From assembly GCA_026702845.1 (NCBI GenBank), contig JADCLS010000007.1, positions 248,001 to 312,000 of the forward strand: 64,000 nt of DNA. Direction: 5' to 3'. The DNA is from Candidatus Heimdallarchaeota archaeon (GTDB taxonomy: Archaea > Asgardarchaeota > Heimdallarchaeia > Heimdallarchaeales > Kariarchaeaceae). Below are positions 19,184-28,512 of the stretch, one piece after another. The notes under the pieces were generated by a model. It was not told the origin of the DNA. It saw only the letters and a list, made by a program, of their open reading frames with translations, and ran no database searches. Position 1 is the stretch's first letter, and each line of letters starts with the position of its first letter. The position numbers and the translations under genes were made by a program.

Positions 19184-20320
19184 CTAAACAGTATAGGTTG
19201 AAATATTATCACCCTCTTGTAAAATATCGGCACGTTGTCGTGGAAATCGCTCTAAAATAGTATACATAGTATCCCTTCTTGCCGCATCTCTATCTGCGTC
19301 ATGTATAATCCTTACAATCTCATCCAATGAAAGAAATGTTCCATTTTGTCCTCCTGCAGATCGAGTGATATTTTCCTCATATAAGGTTCCCCCAAAATCA
19401 TTTACTCCTGCAAGCAGAGTGAGACTTGCAAACTTTGTACCAGTCTTCACCCAACTAGTTTGAATATTTGGGATTTCTTCTCCGAGATACAATCTTGAGG
19501 TGGCATACAATGCCATATCCTCAAAGCCAGTACTTCCGGGTCTTGCAATATTTGATTTGTGGAGTTCAGTATTTTCATGAATAAAAGGTAGGGGGATGAA
19601 TTCAGTGAACCCACCAGTTTCCTCCTGAATTCCTCGGATTATCTGTAAATGTTTAGCAATGTCATCAAGAGTTTCAACATGGCCATACATTATTGTGGAG
19701 GTTGATCTGATATTCATTTGATGTGCAGTGATTATAATCTCTATCCATTTCTCTGCAGATAGTTTATTGGGATTGATGAGCTCTCTGACATGAGGAACGA
19801 GGATCTCTGCAGCAGTGCCACAGAGGCTATCCATACCCGCACCAGTTAATTGTCGTAATACTTCCTCATAATCTAGCTCCTCCTTTCTTGAGAGAAAATC
19901 GATTTCAAATGGAGAGAATGCATGAATGTGCACTCCTGGAGCTTGTTTTCTAAGAATTTTCAGAATATCTATATAGCTTCCTAAATCTGCTTTTGGGTCA
20001 ATCCCAGCTGTTGTACAAATCTCACTAACTCCATGTGCTTTGGCTTGCATTGCCTGTTGTTCAATTTCCTGTGGTGATAGTCTATAGGCATGACTATCCC
20101 CCTCTCGTGCAGAGAAAGCACAGAATTTACACCCTTGATAACAAATGTTGGAGAAATTAATATTTTGGTTATTGATGAATGTGACCGTATCTCCAACTTG
20201 CTCCTCCCTTTGTTTATCTGCATCACGCATTAAAGCTAATAACTCAACTCCTCTTTTTTTAAGCATCTGGATGAGCTGTTGCTGCTGAGAGTCGGAATAA
20301 TACTGGTCAAGATATCCCAT
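19184..20320 (-). CDS. cofH: FO synthase subunit 2 (5-amino-6-(D-ribitylamino)uracil--tyrosine transferase)
   Basis: A 378-residue radical-SAM enzyme with the CxxxCxxC cluster motif in FSNICYQGCKFCAFS (about residues 59-73). The EICTTAGIDP segment and the later EFIPLPFIHENT are typical of CofH, which joins the riboflavin precursor to tyrosine for deazaflavin (F420) synthesis. cofG lies 48 bases upstream on the same strand, forming a two-gene F420 operon. The other F420 genes (cofC, cofD, cofE) are not in the window. Confidence 0.95.
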   Translation of the reverse strand: MGYLDQYYSDSQQQQLIQMLKKRGVELLALMRDADKQREEQVGDTVTFINNQNINFSNICYQGCKFCAFSAREGDSHAYRLSPQEIEQQAMQAKAHGVSEICTTAGIDPKADLGSYIDILKILRKQAPGVHIHAFSPFEIDFLSRKEELDYEEVLRQLTGAGMDSLCGTAAEILVPHVRELINPNKLSAEKWIEIIITAHQMNIRSTSTIMYGHVETLDDIAKHLQIIRGIQEETGGFTEFIPLPFIHENTELHKSNIARPGSTGFEDMALYATSRLYLGEEIPNIQTSWVKTGTKFASLTLLAGVNDFGGTLYEENITRSAGGQNGTFLSLDEIVRIIHDADRDAARRDTMYTILERFPRQRADILQEGDNISTYTV

Positions 20321-20368
20321 ATTGAGCAGATAAATTTGATGTTAAAATCATTGTCGAATCAGTAAAAC

Positions 20369-21415
20369 TCAATTTCTCAAATTCTTGAATTTATTATATA
20401 TTGGTCCTCGTTCCTTAAGAATTAAATTATTTTCCTCCAACACTCGCTGTAATTCCTCCCATTTGGGCCAAGGATTGGTGAAATTTACCTCATCAAGGGT
20501 TATAGGAGATACTCCCCCAAGATCATTAGCTCCGACAAAAATCCCATTTTGAATAGGAAAATTACCTAGATTTGGTGGGAATTGAAGATTTACTTCAGCA
20601 GGAACAATCACTCTACTTGCAGCGATGGTATCCAGAATCAATTGATCTTCAACTTTTTCTTTATTTTTCCATGGTGAGTTGGGTAAAGGATGAAATCCTT
20701 GGATGATTAACTCTTGTAGAAAATCAAATTCTTCAGCAATCTCTGCTAGCAGGTATAAAGTATCTAATCGTTCAGCATCTGTCTCACCTATGCCTATCAG
20801 TATCCCACTGGTAAACGGAATTTCTTCTTCAAGAGCAGCTCGAATACTTTCTATTCTTCTTTTTGGAATCTTATCAGGTGAGAATTGATGTGCGTTCCCT
20901 TGTTCTGCTAATCGTTCAGAATTACTCTCTAACATTAAGCCTGCAGAAGCCATTACCGGTTTCAGATATGCCCATTCCAGTTGAGTTAATACTCCTGCAT
21001 TGACATGAGGTTCAAGACCAAGTTTAATCGCCTCAGTACAAGCCCAGTGCACATAATCCAAGTTTGATTGAAATCCATCCCTTTCTAAGAATGATACTAC
21101 AGCGGAGCTCCTCAGTTCTGGTTTATCTCCAAGAACTAGGAGGATCTCTCGACAGCCTGCTTCTTTTGCTCTCCTAATATGATCCAAGTATTCAGAAGGT
21201 TTTATCCACATAGATTCATGTGTTTCCTTCTTCCTGGAAAATCCGCAATATAGGCAATTATTCCTACAATACTTGATAAGTGGGATGAAATAGTTTTTCG
21301 ATGCTGTTACCATATTACCATAGGTAGTTTTTCTTATCATATTGGCCTGTATGCGAACTTTTTCTCTACCACCAAGTGTATCCAAGAACTCGTCTGAAGT
21401 CACTGTTTCCATCAT
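20369..21415 (-). CDS. cofG: FO synthase subunit 1 (7,8-didemethyl-8-hydroxy-5-deazariboflavin synthase)
   Basis: A 348-residue radical-SAM protein with the cluster motif IKYCRNNCLYCGFS (about residues 48-61). Family-typical pieces are FIPLIKYC, EAGCREILLVLGDKPE and GANDLGGVSPIT near the C-terminus. CofG closes the deazaflavin ring in coenzyme FO/F420 synthesis, with CofH encoded just downstream. The organism is therefore expected to use F420-dependent oxidoreductases. The start may be the first or second of two adjacent ATG codons. Confidence 0.95.
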   Translation of the reverse strand: MMETVTSDEFLDTLGGREKVRIQANMIRKTTYGNMVTASKNYFIPLIKYCRNNCLYCGFSRKKETHESMWIKPSEYLDHIRRAKEAGCREILLVLGDKPELRSSAVVSFLERDGFQSNLDYVHWACTEAIKLGLEPHVNAGVLTQLEWAYLKPVMASAGLMLESNSERLAEQGNAHQFSPDKIPKRRIESIRAALEEEIPFTSGILIGIGETDAERLDTLYLLAEIAEEFDFLQELIIQGFHPLPNSPWKNKEKVEDQLILDTIAASRVIVPAEVNLQFPPNLGNFPIQNGIFVGANDLGGVSPITLDEVNFTNPWPKWEELQRVLEENNLILKERGPIYNKFKNLRN

Positions 21416-21442
21416 CTCCTTATGGCTTAAAAATAGTGTTAT

Positions 21443-22078
21443 CTACTCTCTGAGCACATACCAGCTAAGTAATGTACCTATAGTGCTAAGCTCTCCCCAA
21501 TGATATTTCATACATTCTCTGATGCTTGGTATTGCTTCTAGATTATAGAGTATTTTCAATCCTTTTCGTACAGCAAGATCTCCGGGAGCAAAAACATCTT
21601 TCTTTCCCATCATGAAGATCAAATGCATATTAACAGTCCATGGCCCTACTCCTCGTATTTGAGTGAAAAAATCACGGATTTCCTCAGAACTGTAATCCTT
21701 GGGGTGATTGATAATTGGATGGTCTTTGTGATCCAGTATATAATGTGCTACATTCTTCACATATTCTGCCTTGGATCTGGATAATCCCACTTCTCTCAAT
21801 GCCTCAGATGGTGTATTTATCAGTTTTTCGGGTGTTAAGGGATTAACCAGTGCTAAAAATCGCTTGGTTATACTCTCTGCAGCTCTAACACTGACTTGCT
21901 GTCCTATTATCCAGTAACAAAAACTAGTAAGAAGGTCATAATCGAGAATTCTCAAGTCAAAATCAAATTCTGAAATATGTTTTTTCAATTGAGGATTCTG
22001 CTTGATGAAGTTCTTCACATCATCTTGAGAAACAATTAGTTGTTCTGTACCTTTTAGATAAAATGGTACATCATCCAT
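21443..22078 (-). CDS. AlkA-type DNA-3-methyladenine glycosylase
   Basis: A 211-residue HhH-GPD base-excision glycosylase. The helix-hairpin-helix is RGVGPWTVNMHLI, and the following PGDLAVRKG carries the catalytic aspartate. The N-terminal SFCYWIIGQQVSVRAAESI is the usual first helix of the AlkA/MPG-like fold. It removes alkylated bases in DNA repair. The gene is transcribed in the same direction as cofG/cofH with a 27-base gap, but a functional link is not obvious. Confidence 0.9.
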   Translation of the reverse strand: MDDVPFYLKGTEQLIVSQDDVKNFIKQNPQLKKHISEFDFDLRILDYDLLTSFCYWIIGQQVSVRAAESITKRFLALVNPLTPEKLINTPSEALREVGLSRSKAEYVKNVAHYILDHKDHPIINHPKDYSSEEIRDFFTQIRGVGPWTVNMHLIFMMGKKDVFAPGDLAVRKGLKILYNLEAIPSIRECMKYHWGELSTIGTLLSWYVLRE

Positions 22079-22200
22079 ATTCAGAGGTTAACGGAATGAT
22101 AAAATAAACTATTGATTGGAGATTTATTATCAATCAATTTTATTTCATTTGAATAGAAATTGACTAATCAATTCATAATATCACTATCAATCTGCATACC

Positions 22201-22884
22201 ATGAGAACCCTGAGAACAATTGTAGTCGAGGATTATAACCCCGAATGGAAAGATAGATTTGAGGAGTTCAAACAAAGATATGAAGTTTTGTTAGGGAAAG
22301 ATTATATTGAGATTCTACATGTGGGATCAACATCAGTGGTGGGATTGGCTGCCAAACCCATTATTGATATGGTCATTGTGATCAAAGCAGAACACTTTGA
22401 AAGCTTGAAAAACAAATTGAAAACACTAGGTTATATTCACAATGGAGATCAGGGAATCCCAGGTAGAGAGGCTTTTCGTTTACCTCCTGAATTGAAGGAT
22501 AAATGGTTTCCCCATCATCTGTATGTATGTAACAAGGATGCTGATGAGCTGATACGATACAGGGCGTTTCTAAGCTATCTGAACAAGTATCCAGAGGTCA
22601 GGGATGACTATTCAAAAATAAAAAAGGAAGCTGCTGCACTCTACCCACAAGATATTGAGGGCTATATGGATCATAAAGGTGAATTCATTGCAGAACACCT
22701 CACCAAGGCATTAAATGAATGGGGATATACAAAGGATCATACAATTAATAATTGTCCTGAATGTTTAAAAGTCGATCTGAGGGAGAGCTTTGAGATCAAA
22801 TATGATAAAGGGGGAATGAAGTACGAATATTTTACTTTCCAATGTCTTTCTTGTCTGTATAGCTGGACCATTCGCATAGATTGA
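22201..22884 (+). CDS. GrpB-family (UPF0157) protein with zinc-ribbon tail
   Basis: Residues 1-180 are a GrpB/UPF0157 domain, a nucleotidyltransferase-fold relative. Signatures are VVEDYNPEWKDRFEEF, then HVGSTSVVGLAAKPIIDMVI and FPHHLYVC. The protein continues for about 50 residues with two CxxC pairs, CPECLK near 182 and CLSC near 219, suggesting a C-terminal zinc ribbon not usual in bacterial members. GrpB proteins are uncharacterised; some are fused to dephospho-CoA kinase. The gene is isolated and in a normal start context. Confidence 0.85.
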   Translation: MRTLRTIVVEDYNPEWKDRFEEFKQRYEVLLGKDYIEILHVGSTSVVGLAAKPIIDMVIVIKAEHFESLKNKLKTLGYIHNGDQGIPGREAFRLPPELKDKWFPHHLYVCNKDADELIRYRAFLSYLNKYPEVRDDYSKIKKEAAALYPQDIEGYMDHKGEFIAEHLTKALNEWGYTKDHTINNCPECLKVDLRESFEIKYDKGGMKYEYFTFQCLSCLYSWTIRID

Positions 22885-22954
22885 GATTTATACTCTCAAC
22901 ATTTGATTTTTCCTCAGCTAATAAATTCATATACTATTAGTAATTAAATAACAT

Positions 22955-23287
22955 ATGTCAGGGTTAAAGACTGAAGATATAGTAAAAGGAACTGGACCAA
23001 TGCCACGTGTGGGGCAAACCTGTGTTATGCATTATACTGGATGGCTTGAAAATGGTAAAAAATTTGATTCCTCTGTAGATCGCGATGAGCCTTTTGAATT
23101 CACCATTGGAATAGGTGAAGTCATTCAGGGCTGGGATATTGGTGTCATGGACATGAAGGTTGGTGGCAAGAGAAAACTCATTATACCCCCAGAGCTTGGA
23201 TACGGAGGAAATCCCGTTGGAAATGGGCTCATTCCTGCAAATTCTACCCTTATTTTTGAGGTGGAATTACTAGGTATCAAAGAATAG
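22955..23287 (+). CDS. FKBP-type peptidyl-prolyl isomerase, short FKBP12-like
   Basis: A 110-residue single-domain FKBP. Conserved residues fit the FKBP12 type: [35 protein letters not shown] and [11 protein letters not shown]. It lacks the insert-in-flap (IF) domain of the usual archaeal SlyD-like FKBPs, and it has no signal peptide, so it acts in the cytoplasm. It probably assists protein folding by proline isomerisation. No operon partner is evident. Confidence 0.93.
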   Translation: MSGLKTEDIVKGTGPMPRVGQTCVMHYTGWLENGKKFDSSVDRDEPFEFTIGIGEVIQGWDIGVMDMKVGGKRKLIIPPELGYGGNPVGNGLIPANSTLIFEVELLGIKE

Positions 23288-23380
23288 AGCCAATTAATAC
23301 TTTATCAAGATTAAATTAAGAAATATTTAATTAGATAGTTAATAATACTATTTAAGATAATATACGGGAAAAAATGATTA

Positions 23381-24121
23381 ATGGCAAATCAAACACTCTT
23401 CACAATTTTAATCATTCTACTATTGTTATCGAGTTTTGGTCCAGTATCATCTATGGAAGATGACTCACTTAGTTATAAATTACTTATAGATTATGCAATG
23501 AGCATGGATGGTAACTCTTCTCATCCATTTCTAGATAATCGATTAGAAGGATCTCTGGCTGTCACCATTAACAATGATAATTTAGAACTTATTATTGATT
23601 TGGGTGATTTTATTTATTATAAACAGAGTTTTTCAGTAATTAACTGGAGAATTACCAATGAAACGTTGAAAATTCTAGATTATAAATTACCGTTCTATAA
23701 ACCTTATAATCATGATGATCCCTTCCTTGTGGAAGGAAACTCAACACACAATATCTTTGCTAGGGGGAACCAAGATGTCATTCACGATACTAACTTCGGT
23801 GCTCAGAAAGTAGTAGAAATGAAAACTGTCACACCATTACAAATTGAAGGTCACTATTTCTATGCTGATCATTATTATGATCTATCAAGTTTGGTTTTGA
23901 TTGAAACTTTTGATATTCCCTATTTTATTACATATTTGACTGGATATCGATTATCTGGTGAACTATTATTGCTAGAATCACAAGTGGATATGGGTTATCC
24001 AAATCTATTTTTCACTCTCTTTATGCCTGATTACTTACCTTTTTTACTAATATTCATACTCCTGTTATGGATTTATGCATTTTACAAATTATATCAGAGG
24101 AAGAAAAATAGAATCTCCTAA
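23381..24121 (+). CDS. hypothetical exported membrane-anchored protein
   Basis: 246 residues with an N-terminal signal-type hydrophobic segment, a strand-rich extracellular middle part with several N-glycosylation-like NxS/T sites, and a C-terminal membrane helix (about 217-238) followed by a basic cytoplasmic end. The type I topology is clear; the domain is not recognised. The gene is followed by a small membrane protein after 76 bases. Confidence 0.6.
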   Translation: MANQTLFTILIILLLLSSFGPVSSMEDDSLSYKLLIDYAMSMDGNSSHPFLDNRLEGSLAVTINNDNLELIIDLGDFIYYKQSFSVINWRITNETLKILDYKLPFYKPYNHDDPFLVEGNSTHNIFARGNQDVIHDTNFGAQKVVEMKTVTPLQIEGHYFYADHYYDLSSLVLIETFDIPYFITYLTGYRLSGELLLLESQVDMGYPNLFFTLFMPDYLPFLLIFILLLWIYAFYKLYQRKKNRIS

Positions 24122-24197
24122 AAGGGAATTAGTATCCTCGATTATTGATTATCTCAATTATAGTGTAATTTAAAAGGATGAAGAACATAATTAAACC

Positions 24198-24611
24198 ATG
24201 GAACAATTGATACAAGTTGATAGTAATTATATTGCAGGCAGTTGTAATATAGGGCCTGAGGAATTAGCCAGAAGACGGATGGCGAGAAATATTTCTGGTA
24301 TAGTACTTGTCGTACTCACTGGCCTAGTATTCTACCTTCAAGTAGCAGCATTTTGGGGATTGGTATTATTTCTCCCTGCAATAGGCTTTGCAGTTTCCTT
24401 TTTGCAAGTCAGAAATAAATTCTGTGTGGCATTTGGATTGAGTGGAGTGTATAATTTTGATGAGCTGGGTAAATTGGATAAAACAATTACATCCGCAGAA
24501 AAGAAACTAGATCAGCAGAAAGTATTCAAAATGACAGTACAATCTGTTTTATTTGCATTTATCTATGCAATATCTTCATACTTTATTTTGAGAATTATTA
24601 TTTATTCTTAA
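24198..24611 (+). CDS. small membrane protein, unknown function
   Basis: 137 residues with three predicted membrane helices: two close together (about 32-69) and one at the C-terminus (about 113-135). A charged loop (KLDKTITSAEKKLDQQK) lies between. No motif is recognised. Its stop codon abuts the stop codon of the convergent ABC permease gene with no spacer. Confidence 0.6.
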   Translation: MEQLIQVDSNYIAGSCNIGPEELARRRMARNISGIVLVVLTGLVFYLQVAAFWGLVLFLPAIGFAVSFLQVRNKFCVAFGLSGVYNFDELGKLDKTITSAEKKLDQQKVFKMTVQSVLFAFIYAISSYFILRIIIYS

Positions 24612-25877
24612 TTAATCCGGTCGAAGATGTTTCCTTGAATAGAAATAGATTCCAAGTCCCAGGTAAAGAATAGCGAGAAATATGCTCACCATAAATTCAT
24701 ATTTAATATCTGCAAGTCCATATCCTGAGAGAATTAATCTCATGCCTGTGATGGCCCTGGTTGGGGGTAGGAAATCAAATACTCTGAAACTATTATCTCC
24801 AAGAACTCCTCCCGCAGGAATGAGTACTGGGTTTGGCATGGTGAAAAACGCACCGGCAAGGAAAGCCATGGGCGTACCTATTATCGCTGCTAATCCACCT
24901 GCAGAGCTTGAATCCCTGACAAATCCTGCTAGAAATACACCCATTCCAGTAATGGCAAAACTCACAATAAAACTAAGAAGATATGCTGCTGTGAACATCT
25001 GCAGGGTTAATCTAAAACCAAACATCATAGATGCCAGCATCATTATGGGGATCTGTATCATAGCCATCAATGATTGGGAGAGAATAAGTGATACAATATA
25101 CTCTGATGGCTTCATCCTAGTTAGTTTCAACCGTTTCAACTGACCTAGCTGAACATCTCTGAGTGCTACACTTGCAGTTGTTCCCAGATTATTGATGATG
25201 GCAAAGATTATCAGACCTGGAACAATCATATCAAAGGTGGTCAATCCATCTGTCTCAATTGCCTGATTCACTGATAAAATGGCATTAACAATAGAGCTTG
25301 ACTGATCAAAATACCTTTGGACTACCTGTTCCATTACAGATGTAATAATGGAGAATGATACGAGATTGGGATCTCCCTCCAGTTTCACATCAGTTGTGTA
25401 ATTGCTGACTGGATAGGCAGACCAATCATTTTCAGGATAGATGGGTTCATATGTTCTCCTATAGCTTGAGAGAACAGCAAGACTGAAATCTTCCTCAAGG
25501 ATTACCAAACCCTTGATTGATCGTTTCTCTACGGCCAATGAAGCTAGTTCATACTCATCTGCCAAATATCTACTGATTTCGAAAATCTTTGTGATGTTAT
25601 CCTTGAAGGTTATGGTACTTAGAAGCTCAATGAATTGTTCATCGTATGCTTGATCGATCTCTGTTCCATCTAGGGAGATACCATTGGGTATTCCCTGATC
25701 ATTACTTATCAATCCTAATTGAATGGTCGTATTTGCAGGATCAGATTCCTGAAATGCGATCCCGAAGACGGCAATGAATACTAGAGGGAAAAGAATTGAG
25801 AAGAAAAAGGATTGTTTCACCCTGGTGTAGACTGTGAACTGGGTTTTTACTAGTTTTGCTAATCTGAGTACTTTCAT
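24612..25877 (-). CDS. ABC-2 type export permease
   Basis: 421 residues with an N-terminal membrane helix, a large extracellular loop (about 45-200), and five to six C-terminal helices. It has the FGIAFQ segment and the VALRDVQLGQLKRLKLTRM coupling stretch, as in ABC-2 permeases of the YhgE/DrrB/NatB class. The start overlaps the end of the ATPase gene by 4 bases, so the two are co-translated. It likely exports a lipid, peptide or drug-type substrate, which cannot be named from sequence. Confidence 0.88.
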   Translation of the reverse strand: MKVLRLAKLVKTQFTVYTRVKQSFFFSILFPLVFIAVFGIAFQESDPANTTIQLGLISNDQGIPNGISLDGTEIDQAYDEQFIELLSTITFKDNITKIFEISRYLADEYELASLAVEKRSIKGLVILEEDFSLAVLSSYRRTYEPIYPENDWSAYPVSNYTTDVKLEGDPNLVSFSIITSVMEQVVQRYFDQSSSIVNAILSVNQAIETDGLTTFDMIVPGLIIFAIINNLGTTASVALRDVQLGQLKRLKLTRMKPSEYIVSLILSQSLMAMIQIPIMMLASMMFGFRLTLQMFTAAYLLSFIVSFAITGMGVFLAGFVRDSSSAGGLAAIIGTPMAFLAGAFFTMPNPVLIPAGGVLGDNSFRVFDFLPPTRAITGMRLILSGYGLADIKYEFMVSIFLAILYLGLGIYFYSRKHLRPD

Positions 25878-26824
25878 TCTCTCAACTCCTTTCCTGTAAT
25901 CTCAAGAAACACATTCTCCAATGTATTCTCCAAAATATTGATGTTAGCTATTTTTCCCTCACCCAGGTGTAATTCAACTAATTTTACAATTGATATAAGC
26001 TGGTTAACTGCATCAGATAATCCTATTGTAAGCTCATGAGGTTGTGATTTTATGGACTCTACAGGATAATTCTCATGTAATGCGTGGATAAGCGGATCAA
26101 TATTGATTTCCTCGTTCTTCCAGGATATTCTAATCATCTCCTCAGCACCGTAGATTTTTTTCAAGGCTTGTGGAGTATCTATGACAACAACTTTCCCGTC
26201 GTCAATGATGGCAATTCTATCTGATAATCTATCTACAGTCTCCATAATATGCGAGGTGAGTATGATGGTGATTTCCTTCTGCTTGGCAAGTGATTGTACT
26301 GTCTCCCATAATATTTTTCTTGATTGTGGATCCATACCAGCTGATGGTTCATCAAGTATCAGGATTTCAGGATCATTGAGCATACCAAGAGCGATATTTA
26401 ACCTGCGTTTTTGACCTCCGCTAAGTTGTGTGGATCTTCGATCAGCAAGATCTTCTATCTGAAGAAGTGCAAGTAAATCCTTGATTCTTTCATCTCTTTG
26501 AGGTATCTCATAGCAAGTCGCAACTAGATCCAAGTTTTCATAAACTGTCAAATGAGGATAGAAGATAATATCCTGTGAAACATAACCTATTCTATCTTTG
26601 ATTTTGTTGATCTCGTCCGGTAATGTATATCCTAACACTTCCAAACGACCTTGTGTTGGAGAAAGTAATCCTGCAATCATATTGATCGTTGTGGATTTAC
26701 CAGCTCCATTGGGACCGAGAAGGCCAAATACTTCCCCTCTGCGTATTTCTAAGCTTAAGCCATCCACAGCGCGTACTTTCTTGGAATACTCCTTAACAAG
26801 TTGATGAGTTTTTACTGCTAACAT
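25874..26824 (-). CDS. ABC transporter ATP-binding protein
   Basis: 316 residues. Walker A is GPNGAGKST (about 36-44), the signature is LSGGQKRRLN, and Walker B is ILILDEPSAGMDP. An H-loop is present in LTSHIMETV. It is the motor of the permease encoded next on the strand, with coupled translation. A C-terminal extension of about 90 residues after the nucleotide-binding domain is common in DrrA-like exporters. Confidence 0.95.
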   Translation of the reverse strand: MLAVKTHQLVKEYSKKVRAVDGLSLEIRRGEVFGLLGPNGAGKSTTINMIAGLLSPTQGRLEVLGYTLPDEINKIKDRIGYVSQDIIFYPHLTVYENLDLVATCYEIPQRDERIKDLLALLQIEDLADRRSTQLSGGQKRRLNIALGMLNDPEILILDEPSAGMDPQSRKILWETVQSLAKQKEITIILTSHIMETVDRLSDRIAIIDDGKVVVIDTPQALKKIYGAEEMIRISWKNEEINIDPLIHALHENYPVESIKSQPHELTIGLSDAVNQLISIVKLVELHLGEGKIANINILENTLENVFLEITGKELRE

Positions 26825-26953
26825 GAATCATACTTTATCATCGTTTCATATAAGGGTCAATATTTTTTGCTCAACCGATAAATCTGCTCATGAGAGTAGT
26901 TTGTTGAACAAACTTAGGAAATATATTTAAAAAAGAATAAATGAGATGATGAT

Positions 26954-27640
26954 ATGAGTGAATCTCCATCACGTGAGGATCTATTGGGAGTAATCAAATA
27001 TATAAACTCCATAAAGGCAAATGAACGCTTAACTCTCAAACATCTTAGCTCTATGAGTTTTCTGCTCTGGTCCTTCTTATTTTTCTTTGGTGGTGCAATG
27101 GATTACTATCTTACCTCATTACAAGAAGAATTTGCTGTAGTCATAGTTTGGTTTACTCTAAGTATATTTGGTGCAATCTATTCTTTTTTCCTCTCTGCAA
27201 GAGAGAGACCAGAAGAGCAAGAAACAAGTCAGGATAAGACTACATTCAAATCAACTTCTAGAATTATTGTCATTTTGATCACACTCATGTGGATATTGAC
27301 AATAATTATGGCATTCAACGGTTTTGATTATCTAATCATGATTTCAGTCCCACTCACAATTGGTCTTATGTTTCTCTTTCTATTTGTCAAGCATATTCAG
27401 AGCCAAGGAACCCGTAACTCAACCCTCTCTCAATTATTGTCCTTATTTATCTCAGTTCCACCTATGTCTATGGCCTTTCTCACCTCCATTATTAATCTAA
27501 TTATTCTCCTCATATCTGAGGAATTATACATAGCTTTTGCAGGATTATTAATGGGTGTTCTTATAGGTTCAGGATTTCTCATCAGTGGAGCAAAAGGCTA
27601 CAAAGAATTTTCTAAAAGTTTGAAACGCATTTCAGTATGA
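26954..27640 (+). CDS. hypothetical polytopic membrane protein
   Basis: 228 residues with about six hydrophobic helices and a soluble N-terminal segment of some 25 residues. A charged loop (about 84-100) separates helices 2 and 3. The gene lies 42 bases upstream of a small winged-helix regulator on the same strand, and genes of this sort are frequently adjacent to HTH_34 regulators that control them. Family unknown. Confidence 0.6.
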   Translation: MSESPSREDLLGVIKYINSIKANERLTLKHLSSMSFLLWSFLFFFGGAMDYYLTSLQEEFAVVIVWFTLSIFGAIYSFFLSARERPEEQETSQDKTTFKSTSRIIVILITLMWILTIIMAFNGFDYLIMISVPLTIGLMFLFLFVKHIQSQGTRNSTLSQLLSLFISVPPMSMAFLTSIINLIILLISEELYIAFAGLLMGVLIGSGFLISGAKGYKEFSKSLKRISV

Positions 27641-27682
27641 CCTCCAAGCGAGGTTTAAATATTTTTAAAGGAGAAGAGCTGT

Positions 27683-28000
27683 GTGAGTGATTCCTCAGAC
27701 TTCAAAAGAATAGTTAATATCAACGAGTTAATTCACTCACCCGTTAGACTGGCTATTCTACTTCTTCTAATGTCTCGCCCCATAGCTACATTTCCTGAAG
27801 TCAAACTGGCACTTGATGTGACTGCTGGTAATCTATCCAGTCATATCAAACGATTAGAGGCTGCTAATCTGATAGTAACCTCCAAGGAATTCATCAATGC
27901 TAAACCAACCACTCAGCTTGTCATCACACCTGAAGGAATGAATGCCGTGATCGAATACAAAAAATTACTGCAGGGAATGCTTGATAATTATACTACCTGA
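27683..28000 (+). CDS. small winged-helix transcriptional regulator (HTH_34-like)
   Basis: 105 residues. The sequence NELIHSPVRLAILLLLMS followed by DVTAGNLSSHIKRLEAANLIVTSK and the later TQLVITPEGM is the standard winged-helix layout of PF13601-type regulators related to MarR/ArsR. The start is GTG with a GGAGA upstream. A short AT-rich stretch (GTTTAAATATTT) lies before it and could be its own promoter. It probably regulates the adjacent membrane-protein gene. Confidence 0.8.
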   Translation: MSDSSDFKRIVNINELIHSPVRLAILLLLMSRPIATFPEVKLALDVTAGNLSSHIKRLEAANLIVTSKEFINAKPTTQLVITPEGMNAVIEYKKLLQGMLDNYTT

Positions 28001-28059
28001 GTGTACTATACCCGATTAAATTAGATAAACTAAGAAAGTAGTATGAAATACCTAGGCAT

Positions 28060-28512
28060 ATGAACCTACTGGTGAGAGCACTGCAAAATGGATTATCCGG
28101 TACTCAATCCCATATTGATCCTATCGAATTACTTGATAAATTGAAAATGGATACACTCGAATTATCTCAAAAGAATAGGATTCTTACCCTACTGTATCAC
28201 ATCAATCGATGGCAGGAATTTTGTCTTGATATACTAAAATATGGGAAATCTGATTTATCAACAGTGAAACATTTTCTTCATCCCTCACCAGAGGATTTAG
28301 AAATAATGTCATATGAGGAACAGCAATTAACATTCATCAACAACCTTCAAACTATCAAGTCTATGATGAGTTCTATTGACTTACATAAAACAATTCCAGA
28401 ACTTCATAATACAACTAATCTTGAATTGATCATAACTCTACTGACTCATAATTCGTATCATATTGGGCAAATCACCCAGTTAGCCAAGGATAATGGAATT
28501 CTTGCTACTTAA
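28060..28512 (+). CDS. DinB/YfiT-like helical protein
   Basis: 150 residues, four-helix pattern with histidines spaced as in the DinB/YfiT family: H66-region (LLYHINRWQEF) and the closing HNSYHIGQI motif. Family members bind nickel or zinc through three histidines and often act as thiol-dependent transferases or hydrolases, though most are uncharacterised. Its end overlaps the convergent amidohydrolase gene by 8 bases. Confidence 0.65.
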   Translation: MNLLVRALQNGLSGTQSHIDPIELLDKLKMDTLELSQKNRILTLLYHINRWQEFCLDILKYGKSDLSTVKHFLHPSPEDLEIMSYEEQQLTFINNLQTIKSMMSSIDLHKTIPELHNTTNLELIITLLTHNSYHIGQITQLAKDNGILAT

